Assembly (NCBI RefSeq): GCF_028598555.1
Contig: NZ_JAQRFN010000007.1
Location: 1 to 64,000 of the forward strand
Length of the DNA stretch: 64,000 nucleotides
Direction: 5' to 3'
Source: Xenorhabdus anantnagensis
GTDB taxonomy: Bacteria > Pseudomonadota > Gammaproteobacteria > Enterobacterales > Enterobacteriaceae
A program made the position numbers and the translations under genes. The notes beneath the pieces are model-generated. The model was not told where the DNA came from. It saw nothing but the letters and a program-made list of their open reading frames with translations, and searched no databases. This document shows, piece by piece, positions 1 to 9,312 of the stretch; the first letter of the stretch is position 1; the number at the start of each line of letters is the position of its first letter.

Positions 1-77
1 AAAAAGCCGGTCAGGTTTGCAGCATGAGTGGATTTACCTTCGCCACCTTTGGGAGAAATTATCGGAAGAATTATCAT
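1..77 (-). CDS. ParA-like ATPase of an integrative element, N-terminus only
   Basis: The gene runs leftward off the window edge, so only about 25 residues are visible. They begin MIILPIISPKGGEGKS, a deviant Walker A motif (KGGxGKS) at the extreme N-terminus, as in ParA/Soj ATPases. Such genes are common in genomic-island-type integrative conjugative elements. An alternative in-frame ATG lies three codons upstream (84-86). The coding start and about 85 bases upstream match the ParA remnant starting at 59672 closely, so this gene and its control region occur twice in the window, in opposite orientation. The flanking gene is ampE, which makes this the edge of an inserted element. Family assignment is good; the rest of the gene is not visible. 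Confidence 0.7.
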   Translation of the reverse strand, partial: MIILPIISPKGGEGKSTHAANLTGF

Positions 78-300
78 TTTGTACATTCAGTCGTTTGAGC
101 ATACAAACTAAGTAAAAAATCAATTGGTTACATTTTCTTAACTTAGCAGGGGATTTTCAATCCCATCCTTATCGCTATGGCAAGTGTCTTTCGTCAAACT
201 GACCTGTAATCCGGTAAGTCACAACGGTAAGGCAACGAATCCTTGGTTTAAAAGATAGGAGACAGATGATTGCTAACACCAATCCCCTATCCCTCGATTG
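78..300. other. Upstream region of the ParA-like gene; boundary with ampE
   Basis: About 220 bases separate the ParA-like start from the end of ampE. Positions roughly 78-165 are clearly related, in reverse complement, to 59590-59671 (shared runs include ATGTAACCA and TATGCTCAAA). Similarity ends there, so the element-specific part probably ends near 165. I see no tRNA gene or clear attachment-site repeat. Confidence 0.5.
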
Positions 301-1155
301 TTAAACCAATGCTCCGTAGATCGTCAACAACGCAACAATAATCACAATAGTAAAAGTCGCCTTTTTTGCCAACGTTACAGCAGCAACAGGCGTTTCTATA
401 GGATTCAGATGAGGCTCTTTACTTAATGCAAATTGTGTCAAGTGACTGATTACCTTATATTGCGATGATCGAAAATCAGTAAGTGATGCAATCCAGGCTG
501 GTAAGGCTTTCTCGCCATGCCCCAGCAAAGCATAGGTAACACCAGCCAAACGTGTAGGAAGCCAATCCAGCCAATGCAATATTCTATCTACTCCCGATTG
601 TGCTCTCTGTACTGTCGTTGCGTGTTGTGCCAACCAACCTTGGTAAGCTCTGAGACAACCATATCCCATCAAAATGGCAGGCCCAAATTTACCCAATACA
701 GCCAACCAAAAAATTGGGGCGAGATAATAACGGAAGTTTATCCAAATCAATGAATTCTGTATCTCACGCAACCGCTCTTCTTTTGTGGTATCAGGCAATG
801 CTCCCTGAATCATTGTCAAGCGAGCAAGATATTTATTCTGCTGCTCAGGATCATCTTGACGCACGGCCTGAAGATACCCACGGTAATCATGACGCAACCC
901 ACCTGCACCAATACATAGCAGACTGATTATGATACTCAGCCCAATCGCGGGAATACCAAAAGCCACAGAGCTGGAAATAGCAATAAACATCCAAGTTAAT
1001 AGGGCAACCAGAAAAGTCATGCCCAGACTACTCCATAGTGAATGTGATTTTACTCTGGCAAAAAATGAGGCTAAGTAGCGTTCCAGTTGCCAGTGATCCC
1101 CCATCTTAAAAACACGTTCCCATGCCAGTATTAACAATAGAATAAAGAGAGTCAT
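301..1155 (-). CDS. ampE: Inner-membrane protein AmpE
   Basis: AmpE is an integral inner-membrane protein encoded with AmpD. It has been linked to beta-lactamase induction and belongs to the CobD/CbiB-related membrane family. The 284-residue length equals that of E. coli AmpE. Hydrophobic segments are visible near residues 44-65 and 66-87, around 143-165, and at the C-terminus (about 264-283). It lies 5 bases after the ampD stop on the same strand, so the two are an operon. In E. coli the genes beyond ampE are aroP and pdhR; here they are replaced by element DNA. Confidence 0.95.
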   Translation of the reverse strand: MTLFILLLILAWERVFKMGDHWQLERYLASFFARVKSHSLWSSLGMTFLVALLTWMFIAISSSVAFGIPAIGLSIIISLLCIGAGGLRHDYRGYLQAVRQDDPEQQNKYLARLTMIQGALPDTTKEERLREIQNSLIWINFRYYLAPIFWLAVLGKFGPAILMGYGCLRAYQGWLAQHATTVQRAQSGVDRILHWLDWLPTRLAGVTYALLGHGEKALPAWIASLTDFRSSQYKVISHLTQFALSKEPHLNPIETPVAAVTLAKKATFTIVIIVALLTIYGALV

Positions 1156-1160
1156 TCAAC

Positions 1161-1703
1161 TCACTCCTTCAATAATTGACGATAGTGTTCCCAATAAAAA
1201 TAAGGCCCGGGATCAGTTTTCCTACCCGGAGCGATATCGCTGTGTCCTGTAATATTGTCACGAATATCAGGATATTGACCAATAAGCAGCTCAGTAACTT
1301 CTGCTAACTTGGTGTACTGAATTTCAGTAAATTCCTCATAATCTGTGCCTTCCAGTTCAATGCCTATCGAAAAATCATTGCACTTATCACGGTCACAGTA
1401 GCAGGAAACGCCAGCATGCCAAGCTCTTTTATTGAAAGGGACATATTGCACAATTTCTCCATCACGCCGGATTAAGCAGTGGGCAGAAACACACAAATGT
1501 TTGATCTCACCAAAAAAAGGATCATCTTTCGGATCCAGTGTTCCCATAAATAATTGATCAATATAAGGGCCTCCAAACTTGCCGGGAGGTAAGCTGATGT
1601 TATGAATGACCAGTAATGATGGTGTCTCTCCCTCTGGGCGCAAATCACAATGTGGTGAAATAACCTTTCGCGCGCCAGCAATCCACCCTTCATACAGTTT
1701 CAT
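1161..1703 (-). CDS. ampD: 1,6-anhydro-N-acetylmuramyl-L-alanine amidase AmpD
   Basis: This cytoplasmic zinc amidase cleaves the lactyl bond between anhydro-MurNAc and L-Ala during peptidoglycan recycling, and so holds down the AmpR inducer level. The 180-residue protein retains the known active-site residues at the expected numbers: zinc ligands H34, H154 and D164 (in GHSDIAPGRKTDPGP), with E116 and K162. It is first in an ampD-ampE operon and divergent from ppdD. In E. coli nadC lies between ampD and ppdD; it is absent here. Confidence 0.97.
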   Translation of the reverse strand: MKLYEGWIAGARKVISPHCDLRPEGETPSLLVIHNISLPPGKFGGPYIDQLFMGTLDPKDDPFFGEIKHLCVSAHCLIRRDGEIVQYVPFNKRAWHAGVSCYCDRDKCNDFSIGIELEGTDYEEFTEIQYTKLAEVTELLIGQYPDIRDNITGHSDIAPGRKTDPGPYFYWEHYRQLLKE

Positions 1704-2012
1704 TCTTTTACTCTCCCCTTAAATATTTAATAACATCAAGAGCCTTCGCTATGCGTCATGCTGCTGTTTAAAGTGTAACAGGTGAGCATGTTAGCACCTT
1801 CCATCCGCTAATATTTCTGGCGTTTTTTTATTTACGAGCGGCCTCGAAAAATTTTTGCAAGAAAATGTAATATAAAGTTATTTTTTCGAGCCAACTTCAT
1901 AAATTTTACTAACGATATTTTATTTTTCTTCTTTTTCTTCATGCTTATTGGCACCGGCATCTATCTGCTATCGAACATAATAAGCTGCCCAAATACGCAC
2001 AAAGGAGGAAAA
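1704..2012. other. Divergent ampD/ppdD intergenic region
   Basis: About 310 bases, AT-rich near the ppdD side. It must hold the promoters of ampDE and ppdD. No gene is seen. A strong ribosome-binding site (AAAGGAGG, 2001-2008) precedes ppdD. Confidence 0.5.
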
Positions 2013-2435
2013 ATGAAACAACAAGGATTTACATTAATTGAAGTGATGGTTGTTATGGCTATCGTGTCTATTCTTGGCGCAATTGCTATTCCCAGTTATC
2101 AGGGATATATCCAAAAAGCAGCGTTAACCGATATGCTACAAGCTATTGTGCCCTATAAATCCGGTGTGGAACTTTGTCGCTTTGAATCTGAAAATTACAA
2201 AGATTGCCACTCTGATCATCCTTCCATCCCATCAGGCCACAATAGCCGCTATATCAGCACTCTTTCAGTAAAAGAGGGGGAAATAAGCATACTAGGCCAA
2301 CAAAATCTCAGTGGACTTCATGCCACTCTAAAACCCATTCGAGATACTAAGAGTGGCCTTACTCAGTGGAAAACGATTTGTGAATCTAAAGATGAATCGT
2401 TAAAACTAAAATGTCAGGAAACCTTAAAGTTTTAA
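2013..2435 (+). CDS. ppdD: Type IV prepilin-like major pilin PpdD
   Basis: Type IV pilin subunit. The start at 2013 is chosen because it follows AAAGGAGG and gives a short leader MKQQG before the class III prepilin peptidase site G/FTLIE. The glutamate at mature position 5 and the following hydrophobic helix (VMVVMAIVSILGAIAIPSY) are classical. The mature domain has cysteines near residues 55, 64, 128 and 134 that could form disulfides. It heads a ppdD-hofB-hofC cluster as in E. coli; other pilus genes are not nearby. An upstream in-frame ATG at 1941 would add a non-pilin leader and is rejected. Confidence 0.93.
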   Translation: MKQQGFTLIEVMVVMAIVSILGAIAIPSYQGYIQKAALTDMLQAIVPYKSGVELCRFESENYKDCHSDHPSIPSGHNSRYISTLSVKEGEISILGQQNLSGLHATLKPIRDTKSGLTQWKTICESKDESLKLKCQETLKF

Positions 2436-2622
2436 ACATCTCCTTTCACTCCAACAAGCTTTAAATACAAGATAAAAGAAGAAAATCAATCAAACAAATG
2501 CAGCTAAAAAAGTAACAAAAATAATTAGAAAGAGAATACATATTGTCTTTCAAAAAAGAAAACAATCAAATCAACGAAATATTAAAGGAATAAGGATAAT
2601 GATAAATAAGGAGTATCTTTTG

Positions 2623-4173
2623 ATGGAAAAAGAAATAAAGGAACTGTGTCAACGACATCACGCGATTATTATAAAAAAAGATTCCTATACGATCACAATC
2701 GCCTGTAGTCAATCACCTAATGAGGATTTCATAGCTGCACTGAGATTTATTTCAGGCTTAATCGTTAATATAGATATTTGGCCTCAGGCAAAAATAGAAT
2801 CCATGCTGACACAAGAAAACTCATTAATATCTGTAAAAAATTACTGTTCAGAAAATAATGAAGAGGAACCGTATCGTCTAGATCGTCTTGATAGCAGCTA
2901 TGCTCATCATGATGCAATACAAGCAAACAATCTCCATGATGAAGAAATAGATACACCTGTTATTCAATTAATTAATCAGACAATCTTAACTTCAATACAA
3001 AAAAGAGCTTCAGATATTCATTTTGAACCTTTTCAACGTGGCTATCAAATACGTATTCGAGTTGATGGTGCATTGCATACCATGCAAACACCACCCCCTC
3101 AAATGAATACGGGTATTCCTGCCCGTTTAAAGATCATGGCAAAACTCAACATTGCTGAAAAACGTCAGCCGCAAGATGGGCAATTTGATTGGAATGACAA
3201 TAAAAACAGTTATGCAATACGTATATCAACATTACCTACTTTACATGGAGAAAAAATAGTCCTGCGTATTTTAAATACCATACACCAATTATCGTTGGAA
3301 CAATTAGGCCTGCCTGAATCACAATTCCAACTTTTAAAACAGAAGCTTCATTTGCCACAAGGGATGATTTTAGTAACAGGCCCAACAGGCAGCGGAAAAA
3401 CCGTCACACTGTACAGCTGCCTGCAATATTTAAACCATGCTAAAAAGAATATCTGTAGCGTCGAGGATCCTGTTGAAATCCCTTTAAATGGCATTAATCA
3501 AACGCCTGTGAATAACAAGATTGGTCTCGATTTCGCCAAAGTTCTGAGGGCGTTACTACGGCAAGATCCCGATATTATTATGGTTGGTGAGATCCGTGAC
3601 AATGAAACTGCCGAAATATCAATGAAAGCAGCGCAAACTGGTCACTTAGTTTTATCAACACTACATACCAATTCAACTATTGATACATTATCTCGCCTGC
3701 AAAATTTGGGAATTTCTGGCTATACCACAGCTTCATGTGTGAAATTGATTATTGCACAGCGATTGGTTCGTAAGCTCTGCCCTCATTGCCGACAACAAGA
3801 CAGCATTTCCACAGTGATACCTAATATCACTAATTCTGATATTGCTAATAATTTAGAAAATATTTCCGTATCCTCCAAATGTACTACCGTAAAATCCAGT
3901 TCTATAAAACAATCGCTTTCTATAAAAAAATGGAATGCAGTGGGTTGTGATCACTGCTTTTCTGGCTATTATGGCAGAACCGCCATCTATGAATTTCTCG
4001 AAATAAAGCCCGAACTCCAGCAAGCCCTGTCAGAGCATTCCAACACCAATTTCTCACATTTACTTGCCTCACAGCAGGATTCAACTCTTTTTTTAGCAGG
4101 GCTTGCATTGGTGGAAAAAGGAATAACCACCCTTGAAGAGATTTATCAGATTACAGGCCATGAAACAGTATGA
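2623..4173 (+). CDS. hofB: Type IV pilus assembly ATPase HofB (GspE/PilB family)
   Basis: Cytoplasmic secretion ATPase expected to power pilin polymerisation. Visible in order are an N-terminal region, Walker A GPTGSGKT (about residues 253-260), an Asp-rich Walker B region ending VGEIRD (about 318-326), a His box GHLVLSTLHTN, and a zinc-type tetracysteine (CPHC near 386-389 and CDHC near 440-445). The start at 2623 is preferred because MEKEIKELCQRHH aligns with the E. coli N-terminus and AAGGAG lies 9 bases upstream; ATG 2599 is an alternative. The stop overlaps the hofC start (ATGA). Confidence 0.94.
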   Translation: MEKEIKELCQRHHAIIIKKDSYTITIACSQSPNEDFIAALRFISGLIVNIDIWPQAKIESMLTQENSLISVKNYCSENNEEEPYRLDRLDSSYAHHDAIQANNLHDEEIDTPVIQLINQTILTSIQKRASDIHFEPFQRGYQIRIRVDGALHTMQTPPPQMNTGIPARLKIMAKLNIAEKRQPQDGQFDWNDNKNSYAIRISTLPTLHGEKIVLRILNTIHQLSLEQLGLPESQFQLLKQKLHLPQGMILVTGPTGSGKTVTLYSCLQYLNHAKKNICSVEDPVEIPLNGINQTPVNNKIGLDFAKVLRALLRQDPDIIMVGEIRDNETAEISMKAAQTGHLVLSTLHTNSTIDTLSRLQNLGISGYTTASCVKLIIAQRLVRKLCPHCRQQDSISTVIPNITNSDIANNLENISVSSKCTTVKSSSIKQSLSIKKWNAVGCDHCFSGYYGRTAIYEFLEIKPELQQALSEHSNTNFSHLLASQQDSTLFLAGLALVEKGITTLEEIYQITGHETV

Positions 4174-5369
4174 AAATAGAATATATTTACCAATGGCAAG
4201 CCATTAATAAAAAAGGAAATGCCATAAAAGGTGAGAGCATTGGTCACAGCAAAAAGAGTATATTCCAATATCTCAGCCATCTCGATCTTCAACCTTATGC
4301 CATTAAATGCAAAAAAATTATTTATTACAGTGAAAAGGAAATTGCATATCGCCTGCACTTTATTCATCAGTTAAACACATTACTGGCATCAGGTATTCCT
4401 CTTCTCAGGGGGCTGACCATCCTGTTGCAAGAATGTAAATATGCTCTCTGGCGATGTGTACTAACCGATATAATTCAGAAAATTCGTCAGGGGGAATCAT
4501 TCTCAACAACACTTAAGCATTATCCGAAACTATTTCCCCCCCTATTTTGTCAAATGATCGCAGTAGGAGAACAAACCGGTCAGCTTGAAAATTGCTGCCA
4601 ATTAATCATTAATCGGTTGGAACAGCAGAATAAGTTGAAGAAGAAAGTTCAAAAAGCTTATCAATATCCCTTAATTGTCGCTTTTGTAAGCTTTTTAGTT
4701 ATTACTCTAATGTTGATTTTTGTTCTACCAGAATTTCGGCAAGTTTATTTCTCGCTAAATGCCAACTTGCCTCTGTTAACACAATGGGTTCTATCAGGCT
4801 CTGATTTATTGATCCATCATGGCGTATTGTTAATGATAATAATATTTATATTGTTAATTAGTTATCTATGGTTACGACATCGTTTTCCAATTTTTAAAGC
4901 AAAGGAAAAAATGTTCTTTATGAGGCTCCCTATTTTTAAACAGCTCACCATTTACCAACAGACTAATCAAATATTTCATATCCTGTTCATGACACAAAAA
5001 GCTGGATTGACACTAATGACAGGGCTTGAATGTGCAATGAGTGCAACCCAACACCCTGTTTTTATTGCCGGAGTAAAAAGCCTGTACAGGCAAATTCAAC
5101 AAGGTATTCCAATGAGTGATGCATTAAAACAAACGCCACATTTCCCTTCTCTATGTCAACAATTTGTCACAATAGGTGAAGAGTCAGGAGAGTTAGAATT
5201 ATTTTTATGCAATCTTGCAGAATGGTATCAAGAAAAGTCAATCAATCTTGCTGATAGTTTGGTTCAATTATTGGAGCCTTTGTTGATGCTGATAATGGCA
5301 TTGATCGTCGGTTTATTATTGCTGGCTATGTATTTGCCTATTTTTCAATTAGGTGCAATATTAACATAA
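4170..5369 (+). CDS. hofC: Type IV pilus assembly platform protein HofC (PilC/GspF family)
   Basis: Polytopic inner-membrane platform protein that works with the HofB ATPase. The 399 residues show two repeated GspF cytoplasmic domains and three membrane segments (about 165-190, 213-235 and 370-393). The family signatures AVGEQTGQLE and TIGEESGELE are both present. Translation is coupled to hofB by a 4-base overlap. It is the last gene of the ppdD-hofBC cluster; coaE follows after about 130 bases. Confidence 0.93.
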   Translation: MKIEYIYQWQAINKKGNAIKGESIGHSKKSIFQYLSHLDLQPYAIKCKKIIYYSEKEIAYRLHFIHQLNTLLASGIPLLRGLTILLQECKYALWRCVLTDIIQKIRQGESFSTTLKHYPKLFPPLFCQMIAVGEQTGQLENCCQLIINRLEQQNKLKKKVQKAYQYPLIVAFVSFLVITLMLIFVLPEFRQVYFSLNANLPLLTQWVLSGSDLLIHHGVLLMIIIFILLISYLWLRHRFPIFKAKEKMFFMRLPIFKQLTIYQQTNQIFHILFMTQKAGLTLMTGLECAMSATQHPVFIAGVKSLYRQIQQGIPMSDALKQTPHFPSLCQQFVTIGEESGELELFLCNLAEWYQEKSINLADSLVQLLEPLLMLIMALIVGLLLLAMYLPIFQLGAILT

Positions 5370-5501
5370 CAACATACTTACATATTTCATTACCTTTTCT
5401 CAAGGTCGCAAAATCAGGAATTGTATGTGTTTGTTTATAGCTCATCAGCTTCCCTTGAGTTACAATTTAATTATGCTATCAGATATATTTAAAGGGATAG
5501 A

Positions 5502-6125
5502 ATGACTTATATTGTTGCGCTTACAGGTGGAATTGGTAGCGGTAAAACGACTATCTCTAATGTATTTTCATCCCTTGGTGTCCCGATTGTTGATGCAGAT
5601 ATTATCGCCAGAGAAGTGGTCGCTCCTTGCACTACTGCATTACAAGCAATCACAGAGCATTTTGGGGCCGATATATTATTGCCCGATGGCAGCCTTAACC
5701 GCTTGATGCTGCGTCAAAAAATTTTTGCTGCCCCAGAAAAGAAAAAGTGGCTCAATGCACTTTTGCATCCATTGATACAAGTGGAAACACAGCGGCAATT
5801 AAACCAATTGATAACTCCCTATGCCATTTGGGTAGTTCCTCTGCTAATTGAAAATAATTTAATGCATTTGGCAGATCGTGTCTTAGTTGTTGATGTTCCA
5901 GCTGAAATACAAATTAGCCGAACAATGGCTCGTGATGGAGTGAGCCGTGAGCAAGTAGAAAATATTCTGGCTGCACAAGCCAGCCGTCAGGGCAGACTGG
6001 AAAAGGCAGATGATGTCATTTTTAACCACAACAGCGAACAGGATATTGCCTCTCGTGTGGTCGAATTACATCAACAGTATTTAAAACAAGCAGAATCAGT
6101 CAGACAGGAAAACCGTAATGAGTGA
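5502..6125 (+). CDS. coaE: Dephospho-CoA kinase
   Basis: Catalyses the last step of coenzyme A synthesis, phosphorylating the 3'-hydroxyl of dephospho-CoA with ATP. The 207-residue protein starts [18 protein letters not shown] with the P-loop at residues 9-16, followed by the [10 protein letters not shown] substrate-site motif. It overlaps the zapD start by 8 bases and leads a coaE-zapD-yacG cluster conserved in Enterobacterales. Confidence 0.97.
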   Translation: MTYIVALTGGIGSGKTTISNVFSSLGVPIVDADIIAREVVAPCTTALQAITEHFGADILLPDGSLNRLMLRQKIFAAPEKKKWLNALLHPLIQVETQRQLNQLITPYAIWVVPLLIENNLMHLADRVLVVDVPAEIQISRTMARDGVSREQVENILAAQASRQGRLEKADDVIFNHNSEQDIASRVVELHQQYLKQAESVRQENRNE

Positions 6126-6876
6126 CGCAACCTCTACTATTATTTTTGAACATCCACTCAATGAAAAAATGCGTTCATGGTTGAGGATTGAGTCTTCACT
6201 GCAACAGTTGGAAAAACAACGTTATCTGGATTCTCAAGCGAGTAGCCTCTCGTTTTTCCGTACAATTGCCGAATTAATTGAGATTCTAGAACGCGGTGAA
6301 GTCCGTTCTGAACTATTGAAAGAGCTAGATCGCCAGCAAGCAAAATTAAAACAATGGCTCGGTGCTCCAAATGCCGACACAATTATGATCCATAGTTTGT
6401 CAGAGCAACTTAAAGAACGCAGTATTGCCTTGAACCAAGCCCCTCGGCTTAGCCAACATATTAAAGAAGATCGTATTATCAGCATGGTACGTCAACGGCT
6501 CAATATCCCCGGGGGATGTTGTAGCTTTGACTTACCAACATTGCATCTGTGGCTGCATTTACCACAATCTGTCAGGGATGAATCCGTCAAAATCTGGCTA
6601 GATAGCCTTCGACCATTACAACAAGCCTTGGAAAGCATTCTGGGTCTCATACGCCAGTCCGCCATTTTCACTCCTAAAGACAGCCATAATGGGTTTTATC
6701 AAGGGAACGCAGATGAAGCCGATTTGCTGAGATTAAAATTGGACGTTATGCCAAATTCATTAGTTTACCCACAAGTCTCCGGCTACAAGACGCGCTTTGC
6801 TATCCGTTTCTTACCAATGGATAATGAGCATGGTGTTATGCCTACTCATTTATCATTTGAATTGGCGTGCTGCTAA
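6118..6876 (+). CDS. zapD: Cell division protein ZapD
   Basis: ZapD (YacF) bundles FtsZ filaments at the Z-ring. The 252-residue sequence begins with the conserved [16 protein letters not shown] motif and contains the C-terminal segment LELACC-like end (SFELACC) typical of the family. The start overlaps coaE by 8 bases; a coupled start is usual in this cluster. Confidence 0.95.
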   Translation: MSDATSTIIFEHPLNEKMRSWLRIESSLQQLEKQRYLDSQASSLSFFRTIAELIEILERGEVRSELLKELDRQQAKLKQWLGAPNADTIMIHSLSEQLKERSIALNQAPRLSQHIKEDRIISMVRQRLNIPGGCCSFDLPTLHLWLHLPQSVRDESVKIWLDSLRPLQQALESILGLIRQSAIFTPKDSHNGFYQGNADEADLLRLKLDVMPNSLVYPQVSGYKTRFAIRFLPMDNEHGVMPTHLSFELACC

Positions 6877-6935
6877 CATATGCCCAATGAATTTCAAGTA
6901 AAGCACGGCGTGAAGAATGGAGGGTATGACCTTCA
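6877..6935. repeat. Degenerate intergenic repeat unit between zapD and yacG
   Basis: The sequence TATGCCCAATGAATTTCAAG resembles the arm of the palindromic repeats at 39750 and 39958 (CCCAATAGATTTC...). It looks like a half-copy of that repeat family in the zapD-yacG spacer. Confidence 0.45.
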
Positions 6936-6957
6936 AATTAAGCAGGAGAAAAGTAAT

Positions 6958-7161
6958 ATGTCTAAAGTATTGACTGTCGAATGTCCAACGTGTGGCAACA
7001 CATTAATATGGGGAGAAATTAGCCCTTATCGCCCATTTTGCAGTAAACGTTGCCAATTAATCGATTTGGGTGAATGGGCCAGCGAGGACAAAAGGATACC
7101 AAGTCAAAACGACAGTTCAGAAAATGATAACTGGAGCGAAGAGCCTGAGCAGTACAAGTAA
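6958..7161 (+). CDS. yacG: DNA gyrase inhibitor / zinc-binding protein YacG
   Basis: Small zinc protein that binds the GyrB C-terminal domain in E. coli and inhibits gyrase. The start at 6958 follows AGCAGGAG at good spacing and gives a 67-residue protein with zinc cysteines at C9, C12, C28 and C32, matching the E. coli positions. An upstream in-frame ATG at 6880 would add 26 residues that come from a degenerate intergenic repeat (6877-6930), so it is rejected. Confidence 0.95.
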   Translation: MSKVLTVECPTCGNTLIWGEISPYRPFCSKRCQLIDLGEWASEDKRIPSQNDSSENDNWSEEPEQYK

Positions 7162-7193
7162 CATCATGAATATCACTTAACATATACCGTCAT

Positions 7194-7221
7194 AGCGGCA
7201 CCTATTTTATTCGGTGCCGCT
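7194..7221 (+). terminator. Hairpin after yacG
   Basis: Perfect 9-bp stem AGCGGCACC/GGTGCCGCT with a 10-base loop, 33 bases after yacG. It is not followed by a clear T-run, so it may act as a transcript-end stabiliser or a weak terminator. Confidence 0.5.
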
Positions 7222-7735
7222 GTCTATCCAATCAATTAGTCCATTCAATTAATTGAATAAGTTAAAAGCCAGCTAAGAGGCTAACTTTTCATCGCAACTG
7301 ATGAAAAAAATTCATGCGTTAGCCCTGTGAACACAACCAACAAAGCGACAACCTGAAAAATACTGAGGATAATATCATCCATAAAACAAATAAACAGAAT
7401 TACGTACAGGGTCTTCCTAATATAGGAAATAAATGCCTTTTCATAATAGTGATACATTTAGCTTTTGTAGCTCTCTTACTCCTCGCGATGCGAGGAGTAA
7501 GAAAGTGATCTAGCATTTTGAGAACTTATTTAAATAGATGTAAAGTTATTTGGCTAAGTAAATTTAAGCTAAATTATTCTGCTGATGATTTGATTATTTT
7601 GTTTAAAGTGTTATCAAATTCACATAATCATAAATATTGGGGTTTATTCCTATTGTTATTTTCAGCAAAATTCATAGTCTTTTAATGCTCTTAAAATATT
7701 ATAGTTGCATATATTGCAAAGGAAAAAACAATATT
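7222..7735. other. Intergenic region yacG-loiP with a perfect hairpin
   Basis: About 510 bases without a convincing gene. It contains a perfect 12-bp stem with 3-base loop at 7475-7501 (CTTACTCCTCGC / GCGAGGAGTAAG). The last 200 bases are very AT-rich and probably hold the loiP promoter. Confidence 0.5.
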
Positions 7736-8488
7736 ATGAAAATTAAAGCTCTTGTTGCAGTGGCAGTTTCTGCTGTAATTCTGACAGGTTGTAAGAATAT
7801 TGATCAGGGAATGTTGGCTAACTCAGGAATGCAATTATTTCAGGCGGCGACGCTAAGTGACTCTGATGTCAAACAGTTATCTGACCAAGCATGTAAGGAT
7901 ATGGATGCACAGAATAAAATTGCACCGGCATCCAGCCAATACACTAAACGTCTGAACAAAATCGCCAAAGCATTAGGTAGCGAAGTTAACGGTACGCCGG
8001 TTAACTATAAAGTTTATCTGACTGATGATGTGAACGCATGGGCAATGGCTAACGGTTGTGTGCGTGTATACAGCGGCCTGATGAACATGATGAACGACAA
8101 TGAAGTCGAAGGCGTTCTGGGTCATGAAATGGGTCACGTTGCACTGGGCCACACCCGTAAAGCAATGCAGGTTGCTTATGCTACAGTTGCTGCACGTACC
8201 GCCGCCGCATCAGCCGGTGGTATAGCAGCACAGCTAAGCGATTCTCAGCTTGCAGCACTGGGTGAAAAACTGATCAACTCGCAGTTCTCACAGCATCAGG
8301 AAAGTCAGGCTGATGACTTCTCTTATGATCTGCTGAAAAAACGCAGTATCAAAACTGAAGGTTTAGCAACCAGCTTCGAGAAACTGGCTAAACTGGGCAG
8401 TGGTGAAACCAGCATGTTTAATTCACACCCGCCTTCACAGGAACGCGCTCAACACGTTCGTGATCGTATCGCAGCAGACAATAAATAA
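7736..8488 (+). CDS. loiP: Metalloprotease lipoprotein LoiP (M48 family, YggG)
   Basis: Outer-membrane-associated M48 zinc metalloprotease involved in the response to low osmolarity in E. coli. The start at 7736 gives a lipoprotein signal (MKIKALVAVAVSAVILTGC, lipobox LTGC with C19). The catalytic HEMGH motif is at about residues 130-134 and a downstream ESQADD motif supplies the third ligand. Its 250-residue length matches E. coli LoiP and sequence agreement is high along the whole length. It is monocistronic and followed by a strong hairpin. Confidence 0.93.
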   Translation: MKIKALVAVAVSAVILTGCKNIDQGMLANSGMQLFQAATLSDSDVKQLSDQACKDMDAQNKIAPASSQYTKRLNKIAKALGSEVNGTPVNYKVYLTDDVNAWAMANGCVRVYSGLMNMMNDNEVEGVLGHEMGHVALGHTRKAMQVAYATVAARTAAASAGGIAAQLSDSQLAALGEKLINSQFSQHQESQADDFSYDLLKKRSIKTEGLATSFEKLAKLGSGETSMFNSHPPSQERAQHVRDRIAADNK

Positions 8489-8500
8489 TAAGTTCTGTAC

Positions 8501-8535
8501 AAATTGTAGCGGTGCCACTGACACCGCTACAATTT
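8501..8535 (+). terminator. Hairpin terminator after loiP
   Basis: Perfect 14-bp stem AAATTGTAGCGGTG / CACCGCTACAATTT with a 7-base loop, starting 13 bases after the loiP stop and followed by ATTT. The A-rich left arm would allow it to work in both directions. Confidence 0.75.
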
Positions 8536-8629
8536 ATTTGCCCAGCGAAGCTGGCTGTAATAACCCGTTATATACCTATCGTCATTGAAGATGCCTGAGT
8601 TTTCATGCAAACCCGATCTACTAGCCTCC

Positions 8630-8746
8630 ATGAAAATTCATCTGACGCCAACACAAAAACAATCCCTTGAATTAATGCATAATACGACGCGTGATGGACG
8701 AATACACGACCGCATTAAGGCTATCCTTTTCATGAATCCATCGTGA
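8630..8746 (+). pseudogene. IS630-family transposase N-terminal remnant
   Basis: A 38-codon reading frame starting MKIHLTPTQKQSLELMH and continuing DRIKAILF matches the N-terminal helix-turn-helix region of IS630-family transposases. It then ends at a TGA, with no recognisable remainder. The catalytic domain is gone, so this is a dead fragment at the edge of the arsenic region. Family assignment is from motif recognition only. Confidence 0.6.
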
Positions 8747-8835
8747 ATCACCGGCAGTGACGGACAATTTACCCGCAATGTCAGTATCGAAAATCCCCTC
8801 TGAATTGATTTTATGAGCGCCACTTTAAACTCAAT

Positions 8836-8856
8836 CATATATGAATTAACATATGT
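8836..8856. promoter_or_regulatory. Putative ArsR operator upstream of arsR
   Basis: The 20-bp core here is repeated as an exact reverse complement at 9247-9266, just before arsB. The motif resembles the E. coli chromosomal ArsR operator (TTAA-TCATATAT). It lies about 28 bases before the arsR start, where an autorepressor site is expected. Confidence 0.6.
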
Positions 8857-8883
8857 ATAAAATTATCAGTGGAGAATAAAATC

Positions 8884-9231
8884 GTGCTATCCCCCGTTCA
8901 GCTTTTCAAACTTCTTGCGGATGAAACCCGTATTAACATCGTATTGTTGCTACGCGAAGCAGGTGAACTGTGTGTCTGCGATATTTGTACCGTGCTCAAT
9001 GCGTCTCAGCCCAAAATTTCACGACATATCGCACTACTGCGTGATACAGGGTTGTTACTGGATCGTCGCGAAGGTAAGTGGATTCATTATCGTCTATCAC
9101 CCCATATTCCTGCGTGGGCGGCCAATATTATTGAGGCGTCATGGAACTGCCAACAAGTAGAAATCAAAGCTCTGGTAAATAAACTGGCAGATTCAAACTG
9201 TACGCCTGATGGCAAGGCACTCTGCCGTTAA
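8884..9231 (+). CDS. arsR: Arsenical resistance operon repressor ArsR
   Basis: ArsR/SmtB winged-helix repressor that leaves DNA when As(III) or Sb(III) binds. The sensor cysteines are present as ELCVCDIC (C30, C32, C35 from this start), directly before the recognition helix region SQPKISRH. The GTG start at 8884 is chosen because it aligns with the E. coli N-terminus (LSPVQLFK versus LLPIQLFK) and follows GGAG. A GTG at 8869 is an in-frame alternative. It is followed by arsB after 81 bases that contain a second operator-like copy. Confidence 0.93.
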   Translation: MLSPVQLFKLLADETRINIVLLLREAGELCVCDICTVLNASQPKISRHIALLRDTGLLLDRREGKWIHYRLSPHIPAWAANIIEASWNCQQVEIKALVNKLADSNCTPDGKALCR

Positions 9232-9246
9232 AATTCCCACCCAAAC

Positions 9247-9266
9247 ACATATGTTAATTCATATAT
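9247..9266. promoter_or_regulatory. Second putative ArsR operator, upstream of arsB
   Basis: Sequence acatatgttaattcatatat is the exact reverse complement of 20 bases at 8837-8856. The following bases (AAAAATCAAACTA) extend the resemblance to the E. coli ArsR site (TTTTTGACTTA). The placement suggests arsB has its own ArsR-controlled promoter. Confidence 0.55.
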
Positions 9267-9312
9267 AAAAATCAAACTAAAGCAGAAGAATTTATATTCT
9301 ACAGGAGATAAC

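Noticed and set aside
181-250. Possible tRNA gene or attachment site near the ampE-ParA boundary
   Set aside because: No cloverleaf or matching direct repeat could be found by eye.
7475-7501. Perfect hairpin considered as the yacG terminator or a CRISPR-like unit
   Set aside because: It is single, more than 300 bases from yacG and lacks a T-run; recorded only as part of the intergenic description.
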